Source: Vanilla planifolia (lineage: Eukaryota; Streptophyta; Magnoliopsida; Asparagales; Orchidaceae). From it: a stretch of 64,000 bases of DNA. The notes below the pieces were generated by a model. The model saw only the letters and a program-made list of their open reading frames with translations, was not told the origin of the DNA and did not search any database. Numbering within the stretch: position 1 is the first letter of the stretch; every line of letters begins with the position of its first letter. Positions 27,750 to 41,064 of this stretch are shown here, piece by piece. The stretch is from the NCBI GenBank assembly GCA_023846275.1, contig JAIUJO010001110.1:151001-215000 (forward strand), written 5' to 3'. A program made the translations under genes and the position numbers.

Positions 27750-29398
27750 ATCAAGATGGTCCAATGTAGTTTTGTTAGGAATTTGTTCTCTTGGTTTCCA
27801 AAGATTGGGTTGTGATTCGACCTTGGGTGGTCTTAGTGGTACAAGTTCTCTAGTGGCCCGCTTTGGGATGTGTGTAACCCAATGCTAGTTTTAATGGTGT
27901 GATGGATCCTGGATGACTTTTATCATTCATATATACTACATTACCTATCATCCTCTGAGGGGAACTTCATCTCTGAGCCTATACATGTTTTTAATAGTCA
28001 CATTCTAAGAGTTTGTAGGGAAAGAAGGATACAGATATCTTTTCATCATGATGAGCAAATCGCATCATTGCTCTTTATCTTTCTTTTATTTGTTTAAATG
28101 TGATTCAAGCAAGCCCAAGCACTTTAAGAGTGTATCTTCCAAACAAAATATGATATCCTCGAAAAACTATTCCCCTAATTCTACCACTACATTTTTTGAA
28201 ATATCTAGTTCTTTTTGGGTTTTAGTTGATGGTTGTTTCTATTATATCTATATTGTAGAACTAAACATAAGAGTTTTGTCTCATTCAGCTCTTCATGATT
28301 GAAATGACTCCTTTGTAATTTTTTAGACACTATTTTCTTTCTTTCTATTGTATATATTCAAATTCATATAAGAATAAGAAAGGAGAATCACTACTTTCCT
28401 TATGCACTATAGGTTTGTTTGCAAGAATTCTCATGCTTTGCCAAATTAGAATCGACAATAATAGTTGCTATTATTATTTCTAGCATATACATAGAAAGCA
28501 TCCTCACTGGACATGGATGACTTCTCTTTTAACTTCAAAGGGAATGGTGCTAGCTTTTTAATAGTTTTAGTGTATATAGTAGTTAAATGTTATGGAGTAG
28601 GGAAGTCTCATTCTTTTGTTGTAGCTTCGGTTGATTTAAGGGTGAATAATGTTATTGCTATTTGTATGATCCCTTTTTTCGAGTGTACATTGAGCTTGTC
28701 TTAGATACAAATTCTACAGTGTTTTAATTTGTTGCAAATTATCGTTGAGTTTTCTGAGCGCTTAGTTAAATAAAGCTTTACTGATGGATTTGGACCTGTA
28801 TGCTTAATCTCTACTAATGGCATAGATCCCTACTTCAACTTGTTGCATGGGCTCGAAAGTACACAAGTCTAGTTAAAGAATGGACTAGAATTCATGGAGC
28901 TAACAATTAAAACGTAAAATGTGTAGCACTCACTAAGCATAAATAAATGCTAATAGTGGGTGACCTCAAAACTAGATTCTAGATTCCATTTTTTTGTATA
29001 GAAATATTGGAAAATTTGTTCCTTCACTGGTCACCCCAACTTCTCCTTTTTTTCATTAATTCTGTGAATCAATTGTTATACTTTGATTAGCTAATGGGAA
29101 CCTTCCTATTATAGCAAAACAACTTTTTAATTTGAAAATCTTTATTTGAATGAAAAAAAAGAATTGATAGTGTAAGTCACCTCACTTCAAATATGGATTA
29201 CATATGGAACTCCATTGTCTATGTCTCGCCATTAATTCTTCACCCCCACCGTTCGACTAATTTGTTTTCTATTTTTTTGACTAAATTATTTATGAATTGA
29301 ATATTTCTATTAGTGGGCTAACTGATCATAAACTGTAGCCAAATGTTTTGCTAAGTTTTGCTCCATGTAGCATAATCAAACCAACAACCTAATTTGTA
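27750..29398. other. Unidentified ~1.65-kb insert interrupting the satellite
   Basis: The monomer order breaks after GTGCTTTATTTCTTTTATTT and a final TTAC (a box A copy), and resumes at about 29,399 with TTTTATTATTATATTATAG then TGTAAC. The intervening DNA has no satellite words and is richer in G+C, for example AGTGGCCCGCTTTGGGATGT near 27,853 and GTGGGTGACCTCAAAACTAG near 28,957. Small frames of 84-92 codons at 27,610-27,888, 28,048-28,302 and 28,513-28,704 (plus strand) carry no recognised domain; the first begins in satellite DNA. Part of box A appears on both sides of the insert, as an old target duplication of about 12-17 bp would leave, but the flanks are so AT-rich that this is weak. 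I see no terminal inverted repeats, no poly(A) end and no reverse transcriptase motif. It may be a decayed non-autonomous transposon, a LINE fragment or a captured gene fragment. Confidence 0.6.
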
Positions 29399-32300
29399 AT
29401 TTTATTATTATATTATAGTGTAACTTTAAATCTCTTCTTTAGTGACCTTTACAATGCTTTATTTGGTTATATTATATAATTTCAATTTATCCTTTTTTAG
29501 GTTTAATATATATTTACTTAACACTTAAAAAATAATTTATTTTTATTTACACTAATTTACTTTGGTAATTAAAAGAAAAGTTGAACAAGGTTTAATTGTC
29601 ACATAACAAACATCATTATACCTATCTCAAAAAGATTTATTAAATAAAAAAATCATTTTTATATTTTTTTATATAATTTTTATTTCTGACATGTTTTAAG
29701 AGATATTTCAATTTGTATCTAATTTGATTTTATTGTATTACATTACATCAATTTATTTCCTTTCAGTTTTAACATATCTTTTCATAATATTAATATGTTT
29801 ATTTTCTTCAAAAATTTCCAATAATTCCAAATGAGGTTCAATCATAATGAGAATTTTTTAATATTTTAAAATTTTAATATTTTTAAATTTTTTTAAGAGT
29901 TTTGGCATTGTTTAAGATACATTTGATTCATACATCATTAAACTATTTGCAATGTTACATTGATTTCCTTAGTAACTTATAATACAACTTTGTAGTAAAC
30001 ATATCACATTTTTTAAATTTTTGTTTATATTTGGTTTAATTTCTATGAAACATTAATTCTCCTATTTTCTAACTTTCATTGCCATGATTTAATTATATTA
30101 CCTTACATACATTATCTCATTCAATATTTATTTTATATTTATTGTTTATAAAGAAATAATTTCTTAAGATTTATTCTTATCTTATTTGGAAATTCAAATT
30201 AGTTGCAAAATAAATATACGATTGAAATGAAATAAACATCAGCAAACACGTCACAATGAGATAATCAAATTAATATTTATTTTTATATTTTTAACCATAT
30301 TTTTTAAAGATTTTGGCCTTCTTTGGGGAGCTTTTTGATTAGTACCTAATTTAGCGATAAAAAATGTTATACTCTATCATTTTAGAATCGTAGAATGCAG
30401 TTTTCCTATAGAATTTATCTCATTTCCTCAAATATTTTACCTAATATTTAAATAATACATTATTATTTATGATTTTTTATATTAAAAATTCATAATAATT
30501 CTTAATTTGGAATGACAGAGATTAAACGAATGTCATTGGACTTGTCTCAATGAGCTATATAAAAATGAATCTTTTTAAATATTTTTTACTACTTTTTAGT
30601 CTTTAGAATGTTTTGCAAGATATTTAATTTATATTTTATGTGATGAGCTTAGTACTATGGAATGCAATTTTCTTACATAGTTATTTTCATTTCTTAAAAA
30701 TTAGTTTTTTTATTTCTTTGTGTTTCATTACTTCAATTTACCTTATTCATAATTGATTTTATATTAACTTAATATTAAAAATAATAATTTATTATTCTTT
30801 ATGTTATTTATTATTTTTATTTATAGTTATTCTAAATGAGATCTCATTGAGGATAAATAAATGTCATTAGACTACCTTAAATGGGAGTAGGGATTAGGGA
30901 TATCTATATTTTAAATTACTTTTTCTAAGATTTTGGCATGCTTTATGAGAGATTTTGAGTCATGTTTTTATTTTAGAATGAAACTTTGTAAAGCAATTTG
31001 TCCTCGTAATAGTTTGCAATAATTTTTTTATATTGAAAAATACATCAAAATATCTTCTTGTGTGACATTTAGATTGTTTAGATGTAGTTATATTTTATGG
31101 ACAAAATTATCTTATTTCAACTTTATTACCTATTTGTATAATATTAAAATAAAATGGATTTTTTAATTTACATTACTTGCATTCATCTCTTTCTAGATTT
31201 CTTGTATTTTTACTAAATTAAAAATAACAATTTATTATTTGTTTTTTTTTTAAGTTTGTCACTTACAGTACTTTCGATGTAAATCTAACTGATCAACATG
31301 AAATACAGGTGATTACATTCATCATGAGGAGCACTCTCATATTAAATATTCATTTTTTTTAAAATATCTTAATTTCTATGATTTTGGCAAGTTTTTTTTG
31401 ATACTTTGATTCACACAAGATTTGATGATCGAAGGTCATACACTCAAACTCCTTATAACATTTGAATGCAAATTCCTTGTATAATTTATCTCATTTTTCC
31501 TCATATTTGTCTTGTTCATCATGTTATATTACTATGAAGCTATAATTGTCGTCTATTATGACATTACATATTTTTACTAATATTACATTATTTAAATTTA
31601 TCACATTTTATTATTAATATATTTTAACTTGAGAAGTGAAAAAAATTATTATTTTTTATGCATGTTTAATTTGATACTTTACAATAATTCTAAATCGGAT
31701 CAAGTAAAGACAAATCAAATGTCAACAGAATTTTCTAGCACTTTTGCATGTTTTGTTGGAAATTTTGATTCGTAACTAAATTGAAAGTTAAATATATTAC
31801 ATTTAATCTTTTTAGTACCCTGAATACAACTTTCTCGTGTAATTTATCTCATTTTTCTCAACTATTTTTGCTATGATTAGTCTCTTTTATTACAAAACTA
31901 TAATTCTCCTATTAAGCAACAAGTTTTTTTATTTTTATTTATTTATAAAGTACAAAACTCTAATTTTTCAATTGCATGACCCTCATATTGCATTAATTGT
32001 TTCGTATAGTATTTCTAATATTTATCTCATTTTAGCTTTATTAGACATTTAAATTAATACATGAATTGATGATCAAACAAGTTTATACTTGATATTCTTA
32101 GTATGTTAGAATGCAACCTCCTTATAAAATTTATCTCATTTCTTCAAATTTGTTTCTTTGATATGGCATATCACTATGAAATAATAATTCCATTATTAGA
32201 ATTTGTTATATTATATTATTTTGATTATATCTTCAAGTTTTAACATTTATTTATTTAATATTAAAATAATAATTTAATATTATTGAGGAATATTTATTTT

Positions 32301-35300
32301 TACAATTCATTGTAATTCTAAGCTTTGTCATATCAAAAGGAAACAAACATCGAAGAGCTCAACTTAACATGCACTATCCAATTAAATTATTTTTTATTAT
32401 ATTATAAATTATATTAGTATTTTGGGATGATTTACAATGCATTTAAATTCATACATGATTTGAAGAATAATAAAGTTGCACTCGATCTACATAGTATCTT
32501 GAAATAAAAATTTTGTGTATAATTTATCTAATCCCTTCAGATTTTTAGCTTTGAATTAGTTATATAACCTTGTGACTACATCTCTACTCATGTGACTTAT
32601 ATATTAAATTAATTTTGGTTATTTTATTTTTCTATAACTTATGTTATTTTTCTAAATTTACATTTACATGATATTTTAATAACAAGTTATTTTTATTTCT
32701 AATTTTTTAATTTGGCATTTAGTAAAACTTCTAAATGAGTTATGATTAAGAGAAAACAAATATCATTAGACTCAGTTCAATGAGCTTTGTCAACCTAAAT
32801 ATTTATTTTAATATTTTTCATTTTTTATAGTTTTGGTGTGCTTAATGACCTATTTTAAGTTTTATATGATTTGGCTTTCGAGAATGTTACTCTATCTTTT
32901 TAATATCCTAGAAAGAAAATTTCTAGTATAGTTTCTATTATTTCTTAAACTTTTCCACTATAATTTGATTATATTATACTATATCTATTTATCTAATTTA
33001 AATATTAATATATGTTTTATAAATATTAAAAAAATATTGCATTATTATGTTTTCTTATTTACTATCATAATTCTTTATAAGTTTTAATATGGTTTATTAA
33101 AGACAAAACAAACATTATTGGAGTAGTCCAAACAAACTCTATCAAATTTAACATTTATTATTATATTTTAAAATATCTTATATTCCAAGGCTTTGGCATG
33201 TTCATAAGGAATTTTGATTTGTCAAGATTTTGTGATTGATGAAATTAGATTCTATGACCTTAGTATTTTGGAATGCAACTTTCTCAAATAGTTTATCCTG
33301 TCACTCTAAATTTTTCATTAGTGAGATTACATCAATTTATCTCATTTTAGAGTTAATATATTTTTCCATAGGATTAAAATGATAATTTATTATTATAAAC
33401 TCTTTTTTGCATTAGTAAGTCATAGTAACTTCAATCACGGTCTAATTGAGATGAAACGAAACCCATTTGGAGTAATCTCATCAATGTTTGATCAAATTAA
33501 ATAATATATTCTACATTTCTAATTTGATGATCAAGGAGGTAACTCATGATCACCTCACCAACTTGGAATGTAACTTTTTAGTATAATTTATCTCAAATTT
33601 TAAAACCTTTTCTTTTGATATAGTTATATTATCTTTCTTTAATTTATCTCATTTTAGCTTTACCATATTTTTTATTAACATGAAAATAGCCTTGTAATAT
33701 TTTTCATACTTATTTGTATTTTTAATTCGTAGGAAATCTAGATTTAGATAAATCAAGGTAAAAAAAATGTTGATATAATTATCTTGGCAACCTCTATAAA
33801 ATAAATTAATTATTTATATTTAAAATTTACTTTCTAATATTTTGGAATATTTTATGAGATATTTTAGTTTGTAGTTATATTAACAATTAAGAATGTTACA
33901 CACTATCTCTTTAGCGTGTTACAATGAAATTCCCCAATATAATTCATTTCATTTTTTTCTAATTTGTTGTCTTATTTGTTTTATATTACTATATGTCTAT
34001 AAATCTTCCATCATGAAACCTCTATTATGCTTTATCTGCACATATTATATTTCTTCAATTTTTCTTGTTTTAGCTTTAATATTTATTTACAAAATATTAA
34101 AATAATTATTTAATATTATTTAAACTTATTTGCATTTGTAATTAATAATAATTCCAAATGAGATGTGACTAATACATAACAAAGCATCATTAAACTCATC
34201 TCGATGGACTATGTTAAACTCAATATATTTTTAAAGTAATGTTTGAAGGATTTTTCCTTGCTTTATGGCACATTTGAATTTGTACCACAATTCATGATAT
34301 AAAATGTTACACTCAATATATTTAGCAATCTATCTCATTTCTTCAAAATTTTCACATTTATTTTTTATGTTCTTTTTCTTAAATTAAATTAATATTAGCA
34401 TTAATATATACTTATTATTAAAGTAATAATTTGTTATTATTTATGCATTTTTGCATTAGTAAATCATTGTAATTAAAAATGAGGTCCAATGATGATTAAA
34501 AAAATATCGTTAGACTCATCTCAATGAAATATTAAAATTAAATATGCATTTTTATAGTTTAAATTTTTTTTTATTTTATAGTGTTTTTACATAATTTATG
34601 AGATATTTCAATTCATACCAGATTTGTTGATCTATGATATTACATACTTGTTGCTTCGTATACAAGAATACAACTTTTTGATATAATTTATCACATTTGT
34701 TCAAGTGTTTTATTTTGATTTTGTTATTTTCAAAAGTAGCCCTAAATGATCTTTTGTGTGACTCTTATATCACTTTCAATGTAGTATATTATACTACTTC
34801 AATTTATGTCATCTTAGCTTCATTAAATATTTGAGTAAAATTTAAAAAAAAAAACATTTGTTATTATGCTTGCTTATTATTTTGAGATTTTTTTAAAAAA
34901 TTTTGAATGTGTTATTGTGCTAGCAAAATAAATGTCATTGGACTGAACTTAATAATCTCTATCTAATTAAAAAATTAATTAATTATAGAAAATATTTTAC
35001 TTTCTAATTTGTTTTTGCTTGCTTTAAGAAACATCTTGATTCGTTCTTAATTTTTTGATAAACAATGTTATACTCAATTTTATTAGTATCTTGTAATGGA
35101 CATTTTTGAATACTTTATCTAATTTTTTCAAAAATTTCATTTTGATTTAGATATATCAATGTCTAAATCTAAATCTACTCAAATGTGATATTTGCAAAAA
35201 ATTCATTTGGTTAAATAAAATTATAAGAAATTTTTTAATTTTTAATTATAATATATCTTTTTTATAATATTAAAATAATATTTTTTTCTTATTTATTGGT

Positions 35301-37269
35301 TATTTACTTTAGTAAATCATTATAAACTTACACAGATCAAATAATGATGAAATAAATGTCATTAGACTCAATTGGATAGACTTTATCCCAGTAAATATTC
35401 ATTTTTATATTTCTCAAATTTTTAAGATATTAACATATTTTGTGAGACATCATATTCATACCTTATTGTATGATTAAGATTGTTACACTTGATCTCTTTA
35501 GTGTCTTGAAATTCAATTTTCCAACACATTCTCACACTATCAAACTTTTTGTTTTGATTTAGTTATGTCACTATGAAACTATAACTCTCTAATCTATTCA
35601 TAACATCACTTTTATGTATTTGAAAGACATTGCTTTCACTTATCATGCTCTGTATTTATTATGGGTTTTCATAATAAAAAAATTTTGTTAAACTCATCAT
35701 TACTACAATTATCAAATTAAATATTAATTTTAATATTTTTAAAGTATTTATTTCCTAAATTTTTTTGGAATACTTTGTGAGGGATTTTGATTTGTTGATA
35801 ATTTAAGGATAAAGAATTTTACATTGCGTCTCAATAATACCTTGGAATGCAAGATTCCCGTATAATTTATCACATTTCTGCAAATTTTTTGCTTTGATCT
35901 GGTTAGTTTATATTAATTGAATTTGTCTCACTTCATTCATAATTTATAATAAAATATTAATTTGTTATTATTTCTACCTTTTTTGAGATTGGTAATTTAT
36001 AGTAATTTCAAAGAAGGTTTAAAGAAGACAAAAAATACATTATTAAACTTAGCTTAACCAACTAATTAAATAAGAAATTCACTTTTATATTTTTTGAAAT
36101 ATTTTACTTTGTAATATTATTCTCTTTTTTTATTAATTTTTTTTTGGAACTTTCTCATATAATTTATTGAATTTTTTAAAATATTTTTTGCTGATTTGGT
36201 TAATTTCTTTGTAACGCCTATTCTATTTTAATGTGCCATTACATCATATTGAAGTTTCTATATTATATTACTTTAATTTATATCATTTAAGCTTTTATTT
36301 ATTTAATATAAAAAACATTTATTGTTGTGCTTGCTTATTACATCAACTATTCTCGATAATTTCAGGCTAGGCTGATCAACATAAACAAACTGTTGTTTGG
36401 CTGATTGCAATATGCTCTATGAAATTAGAGACTCGTTTTAATATTTTTTTAATATTTAATTGCATAAGGTTTTGGCATGATTTAGGAGGTATAACAATTA
36501 ATACTAGATTTGGTAATTAAGAATGTTACACTCCATCTCCTTAGTTTCTTTGAATGTAATTATCCTATGTAATTTATATCATTTCTTAAAATGATTATAT
36601 TGATTTAGTTATATGAATATGTCATTTTTAATCTTTTCTTATGTGACAATTACATCTATTTGATCTGGTTATATTATATTAAAGAACTTTTATTCCATAC
36701 TAGCATTACAATATATTTACGTAACATTAAAAAATTAATTCTAAAAGAGGTTTGATTGAGATGAAAAAAATATTGTTGGGCTCGTGTTGACAAGATCCAT
36801 CCATTTTTAATTTTTTTTATTTTCTAAGATATTTGCATGCATTACTAGACATTTTGATTAGTACTTGTGATAATGATCGATAATGTTACACATTATGTTC
36901 TTAGTATCTAGAAATGGAAGTTTCACATAAAATTTCTCATTTTAAATGTTTTTCTCTAGTTTAGTTATATTGCTACATAACTCTAAATCTCATATTAAGT
37001 GACATTCATAATACTTTATTTAGTTGTATTGCATTACTTTAATTTATCTCTTTTTTTCTTTAATATAAATTTAATTAATAATAAAATAATAACTCTTTTT
37101 ATTTAAAGTTATTTTGTTTCATTATTCAATGAGCCTACGAGTTAAATATTTATTTTTATATTATAAAAATAATTTCTATGCCATTTGCTTGCTTTATGAG
37201 ACATTTCTATTTGTAATTTATTTGAGGTAAAAAATTTTACACTTGCTCTTTTTATTGTCTTGGAATGGA

Positions 37270-37545
37270 ACTTTTTTGTATAATTTTTCATATTTCTTTA
37301 ATGTTTTTGTTTTGATTTGATTATATTAATATATAACTCATATTCTCCACTTTTATGACTTTTAATTGATTTCATTAGGTTACATTACGTCGCATCAAGT
37401 TATCATTTAAACTTTTTATACAACTTATCTCATTGCATCAAAGTTTTTTCTTTGATTTTGTTATGTTAATATATAACTCTTATATTCATTGGTACGACCT
37501 TTTAATCAAATTTTTTTGGTTTTATTGCATTACTTTAATTTATCT
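37270..37545 (-). repeat. Partial tandem duplication inside one satellite monomer (~141-bp period)
   Basis: Two neighbouring stretches carry the same part of the monomer. Copy 1 starts at about 37,270 (ACTTTTTTGTATAATTTTTC) and copy 2 at about 37,411 (ACTTTTTATACAACTTATC). Both continue through a TTTGATTTG/TTTGATTTTG box, then TTAATATATAACTC and a TTTTAAT(T/C) segment, to a TTACATTAC/ATTGCATTAC end. They are more alike than typical monomers, so the duplication is younger than the array. Confidence 0.65.
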
Positions 37546-37548
37546 AAT

Positions 37549-37572
37549 TATATATATATATATATATATATA
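37549..37572. repeat. (TA)n microsatellite
   Basis: About twelve TA units between TTTATCTAAT and ACATTAATATTC. They lie where intact monomers have TTTAATATATATTTACTTAA. Confidence 0.9.
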
Positions 37573-38268
37573 ACATTAATATTCTTATTTTCTTTGATAA
37601 TTCATAGTAATTTTGAGCGGGTCTACTCGAGGTGAAACAAACATCATAAGGGTGAACTAAATAAGCTCTAACCATAGAAAAATTTGTTTTTATATTTTTA
37701 AGTTTTTTACTATTTTAGCACATGTTATACGATATTCAATTTGTACTTGATTATGCGATGGAGAAATTTACGTTCAAAATTTTTTTAAGTTGGAATGTCA
37801 CTTTCTCATGTAATTTATTTCATTTCTTGAAATTTTTTAGCTTGATTTGCTTGTGCTTTTAAGGAACTTTGATTCTTTTTTGTGTAAAATTAACATCACT
37901 TTGATTTGTTCATGTTACATTGCTTACATTTATTTGTTTCTTGATTTTTTTATATTTACTTGTTATTAAGACAATAATATATTTTTATTTATGCTTATTT
38001 AATTTGATAACTCATAATAAGTCCAAGCTAAGCCATATTGAGATAAAACAGGCATTGTTAGAGTTGTCACATTGAGTTGTATCAATTTAAATTTTCAATT
38101 TTATTTTTATATATATTTTTTTTTATTCTTTATCATATATCAAGAGGCATTTATGCTCATTCCTATTTTGATGATCATGAATGTTACATTTTATATTCTT
38201 TTTATCTTGAAATGCAATATTCTTATACAATTTATCTCATTTTTTGAAAAAAGTTTTCTTTGCCATAG

Positions 38269-40039
38269 TGAAGTTCTCTGTACATATAGTAAACCCACAA
38301 GAGAGGAGGTGAATTATGGTAAATAAAATTTTTAGATTTTCTTTTAATTTTTTGTTTAAATTAAAACTTGAATCTTTTAAGCAAGAATAAAAATGAGTAG
38401 TAAAATAGTACACAAATATTTTTAATGTGGTGCACTCAAAATCATGCCTACATCCACCCTCAACTAGTGTTGGGAAAAAACCACTAAAATCACCAAATTA
38501 CAAACAAGGTTTTTCGTACGACTCACCTCAATCCTACTTGGGATTTTACCTATGGCTAATCGCGAACCTATTTGAGTTTTTTTCGAGCTCAACTCAAACC
38601 CTGGGCTGTTGCACAATTGACGGGATGCCCTTACCCCAAAGAAACAAATTCAAAAATGACAACAAAGTATAAACATAAAAAAATTTCAAGAAGTATGAGG
38701 CACACTCAAATATTGAAAAGAGCGAGAAATAAAAATTAAAAATAGTTGAAAGAAAACCTACAATTTTGGGTTCCTTCTTGCAACTTTAACTTTGTGAATT
38801 TTGGAAGCACTGTATGCACTTGAAATTACTCAAAATTACTATTTGAAAGGTTAGGGAACTTAGTAATTCTACCCTCAAGGAGTTCTTCATCGTTCCCTTT
38901 TTATAGAGCTCAATTTAAGTTCTAAATCCATCCAAATGGCTCTGAAATGAACAAGTGATTTGGGTAACAGACGGAAAGTAGTCACTATTCAATTTGGAGC
39001 CTGAAATGGATGTTTCTAATTGTATCCCAACTTTATCGTTCAGATCAATCATGGCCATTGGATATAGGCAGCCTTGATCTGGGTCATGGAGATCTACTCA
39101 GGTTTGATTCTCCACCTTGTCATTTGCTTCCTACGTTTTACCTTGAATAATTTCAACCAGTAGATCACGCCAGCCCATCCACCATCATTAACAATCAGAT
39201 TGGACATTAGTCCCACTTTACTCAAATAACTTTTCCATTACACTCTATAAGGAATTCGATTTGTATGTCCCTCGAGCCATTTGGTGTTGGCTCCCCCTTA
39301 CTTGACCAAGATTTCATCCCGTGGTCCTGCTTGACTTGATCTCGCACTATTCCGTTTAGCTTTCCCTATTCCATGCGGGCTGATTTCGCCCTATTCCATT
39401 CAACAATCCCTCTGGCCAATCCAACAATTTTTATTTTATTAATAATTTTTTTTAAAAATTCTTAAATGCCTGGATGGGCCAGTGGTCGGGTCGGGTCGAC
39501 CCGCCCAATGCTACAGTGAAAAATCTCGAGATTAAAGTTGTTTTGTAGTGTTTTGTGAGAATTTTTGTGCCAAAATTTTAAATATAAGTGTACCAAAATA
39601 ATTTTATATTTTGATAGTGCTACAACTTTCATAAATGGCTATGAAAAGAAATTCACGAAAAATAATTCCTTAATAATTTTAAAAAATCAAATACAAATCT
39701 CTATACTTCTAATCAATAATGCTTGGCCCAAAAACAAAAATTCAACAATTATTTAAATTATAATATTTTCAAATATTAATACTACTAGTGTGCCATTTCA
39801 TCTCAAAATTTGGATATACCAAATTCATGAAAAATAAAGAGAAATTCAAGTATAAAAATTTTAGTACATGCCTTTAATTTTTTTGAAGCTTACCATTACT
39901 CCAAGAGCCTTGAAGACCACTATTTTAGACATTTAAAATTCATGGCTTGACTTAATTAAATATTAACAATTTCACCAAAAACTAACCCATATGAGATGAA
40001 AAAATTTATGCTAGACTAATCAAACACAAGGGTGTAACA
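38269..40039 (-). repeat. 3' LTR of the copia/Sirevirus-like fossil
   Basis: In plus-strand view it starts TGAAGTTCTCTGTACATATA and ends GGTGTAACA, which on the element strand is TGTTACACC...CA. It aligns along its whole length with 42,848-44,644. Shared internal words include ACTCACCTCAA, TTCGAGCTCAACTCA, TTACCCCAAAGAAACAAAT, AGTTCTTCATC and ATGCTTGGCCCAAAAA. Frames inside it (for example 38,427-38,672) are not genes. Confidence 0.93.
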
Positions 40040-40051
40040 ATCTCCCCTTTT
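40040..40051 (-). promoter_or_regulatory. Polypurine tract next to the 3' LTR
   Basis: On the minus strand, AAAGGGGAGAT directly precedes the LTR start TGTTACACC. In this family it primes plus-strand DNA synthesis. The wider context CATCATCAAAAAGGGG is typical of Sireviruses. Confidence 0.85.
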
Positions 40052-40180
40052 TGATGATGGCAAGACATAAATGTTTTAAATATGAAAATGCAACAAAGAA
40101 AATAGAATTAAATTTTGAAGGAGAAAATTAATAATTAACATACTCCACCTATCTTGATGCTCTCCCTAACTCCTAACAAT

Positions 40181-40192
40181 TATCCCCCTTTG
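40181..40192 (-). promoter_or_regulatory. Second, upstream polypurine tract
   Basis: On the minus strand the sequence reads CAAAGGGGGATA, preceded by TTGATGGTGT. Repeated tracts of this kind before the 3' LTR are a described Sirevirus feature and support the lineage call. Confidence 0.7.
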
Positions 40193-40261
40193 ACACCATC
40201 AAAAGGGAATGAACCCTAAGCAAGGTCTAAAATCCCTAATTGTTTCCTTCATGTTAGAAAT

Positions 40262-40480
40262 TTCTCTGATGGTAAGGGTTTGGTAAAAAAATGTCAACCA
40301 ATTCAAGCTTAATGGGAACATACTCTAATTCTACTAATCTTTAGGCCACTTGGTCTCTACTAAAGTGATATCTAACATCTTTGTACTTAGTCCTAGAATG
40401 ATGAACTTGATTCTTGACTAATGCTAATACACTGGTGTTATCAATTCTAATAGTGTATATGTGTGACTTTTAAACCATAG
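40262..40480 (-). pseudogene. copia pol remnant: RNase H region
   Basis: On the minus strand, a DNTSVLALVKNQVHHSRTKY-like stretch is followed by KDVRYHF and then ELEYVPIKLELVDIF. This matches the C-terminal RNase H of copia polyproteins (family pattern DN.SA..L.KNP..H.RTKHID.RYHF.R). RNase H removes the RNA strand during reverse transcription. It sits just upstream of the polypurine tracts, where the end of copia pol is expected. It is a broken fossil remnant. Confidence 0.88.
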
Positions 40481-40499
40481 TCTTGAAGTTGTTGTCTTA

Positions 40500-40640
40500 T
40501 TTAAAATCCTAAAAAAATTTAGCTCACCCATCATGCTCATTTTAAATTCTTTAGTCATAAGACCTCCAAATTCTCTACAATTTTTTTTGTACAACCAAAA
40601 ATAATATCATCAACATAAATCTAAACAATTAGTAAATCAT
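40500..40640 (-). pseudogene. copia pol remnant: reverse transcriptase YVDD region
   Basis: On the minus strand, IYVDDIIFG (the copia reverse transcriptase active-site signature) and a KMSMMGELN-like word are readable. In copia elements these two lie close together in the C-terminal half of the reverse transcriptase. The remnant is broken. Its position before the RNase H part keeps the copia order. Confidence 0.85.
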
Positions 40641-41060
40641 CTCCTAATGATAAAATCCTTTGGATGTGAGGTTGCAAATTTCCATCCTCTATGTAAGTTG
40701 CTTTTTTTCTTTTTTTATTTCAAGATTTTCTAATTTTGCTTCATTCTTATTTAAATCTATGTTCTTTAGTAATTTTATTTCATCTTGTAAATGCTTCTCA
40801 CCAACTAGTTGGATACACTCGTCAAATAGAACATATATTATTTCCTCTACGTTATGAGATTCTAGATTAAAGACTCTAGATGCTTTTCTATAAATAAATA
40901 CCCAAGATGTGGTTTTTCATTTTCTTCTTGATTTTGACTATATAAGGTGCAAAATCTAAATTAGAGGCATACCACTAAATTAAATCATTAATTTAAGTTT
41001 TCTGAATGTCCTAGACTATCCTAGAATGTCTCCAATTATTTTGGTGACATTTTCTTCTAG
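40641..41060. other. Unassigned internal part of the LTR element
   Basis: About 420 bp between the pol and gag remnants. It does not show satellite words and I recognise no protein motif in it on either strand. It is most likely decayed internal retroelement sequence. Confidence 0.5.
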
Positions 41061-41064
41061 TCTT

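Larger units (their letters stand above)
29399..38268 (-). repeat. Diverged ~410-bp satellite array, reversed orientation (block part 3)
   Basis: About 22 monomers. Approximate reference-box positions are 29,965; 30,375; 30,650; 31,440; 31,800; 32,090; 32,480; 32,895; 33,250; 33,545; 33,900; 34,310; 34,650; 35,075; 35,490; 35,825; 36,530; 36,890; 37,250; 37,770 and 38,190, with a heavily eroded copy near 36,130. Units here are more often shortened (290-360 bp) than in the first part. A partial duplication lies at 37,270-37,545 and a TA tract at 37,549. Frames at 33,893-34,105 and 38,072-38,326 start at or near the reference box in the recurrent monomer frame; the second runs on into the retroelement LTR. 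No gene is seen. Confidence 0.88.

Noticed and set aside
27610-28704. LINE coding remnant in the 1.65-kb insert
   Set aside because: I could not find endonuclease, reverse transcriptase or zinc-finger signatures in either strand, and there is no poly(A) end. The class is left open.
30880-30905. GGGATTAGGGATA, considered as telomere-like sequence
   Set aside because: A single short match, not a TTTAGGG array, and the surrounding sequence is ordinary monomer DNA.
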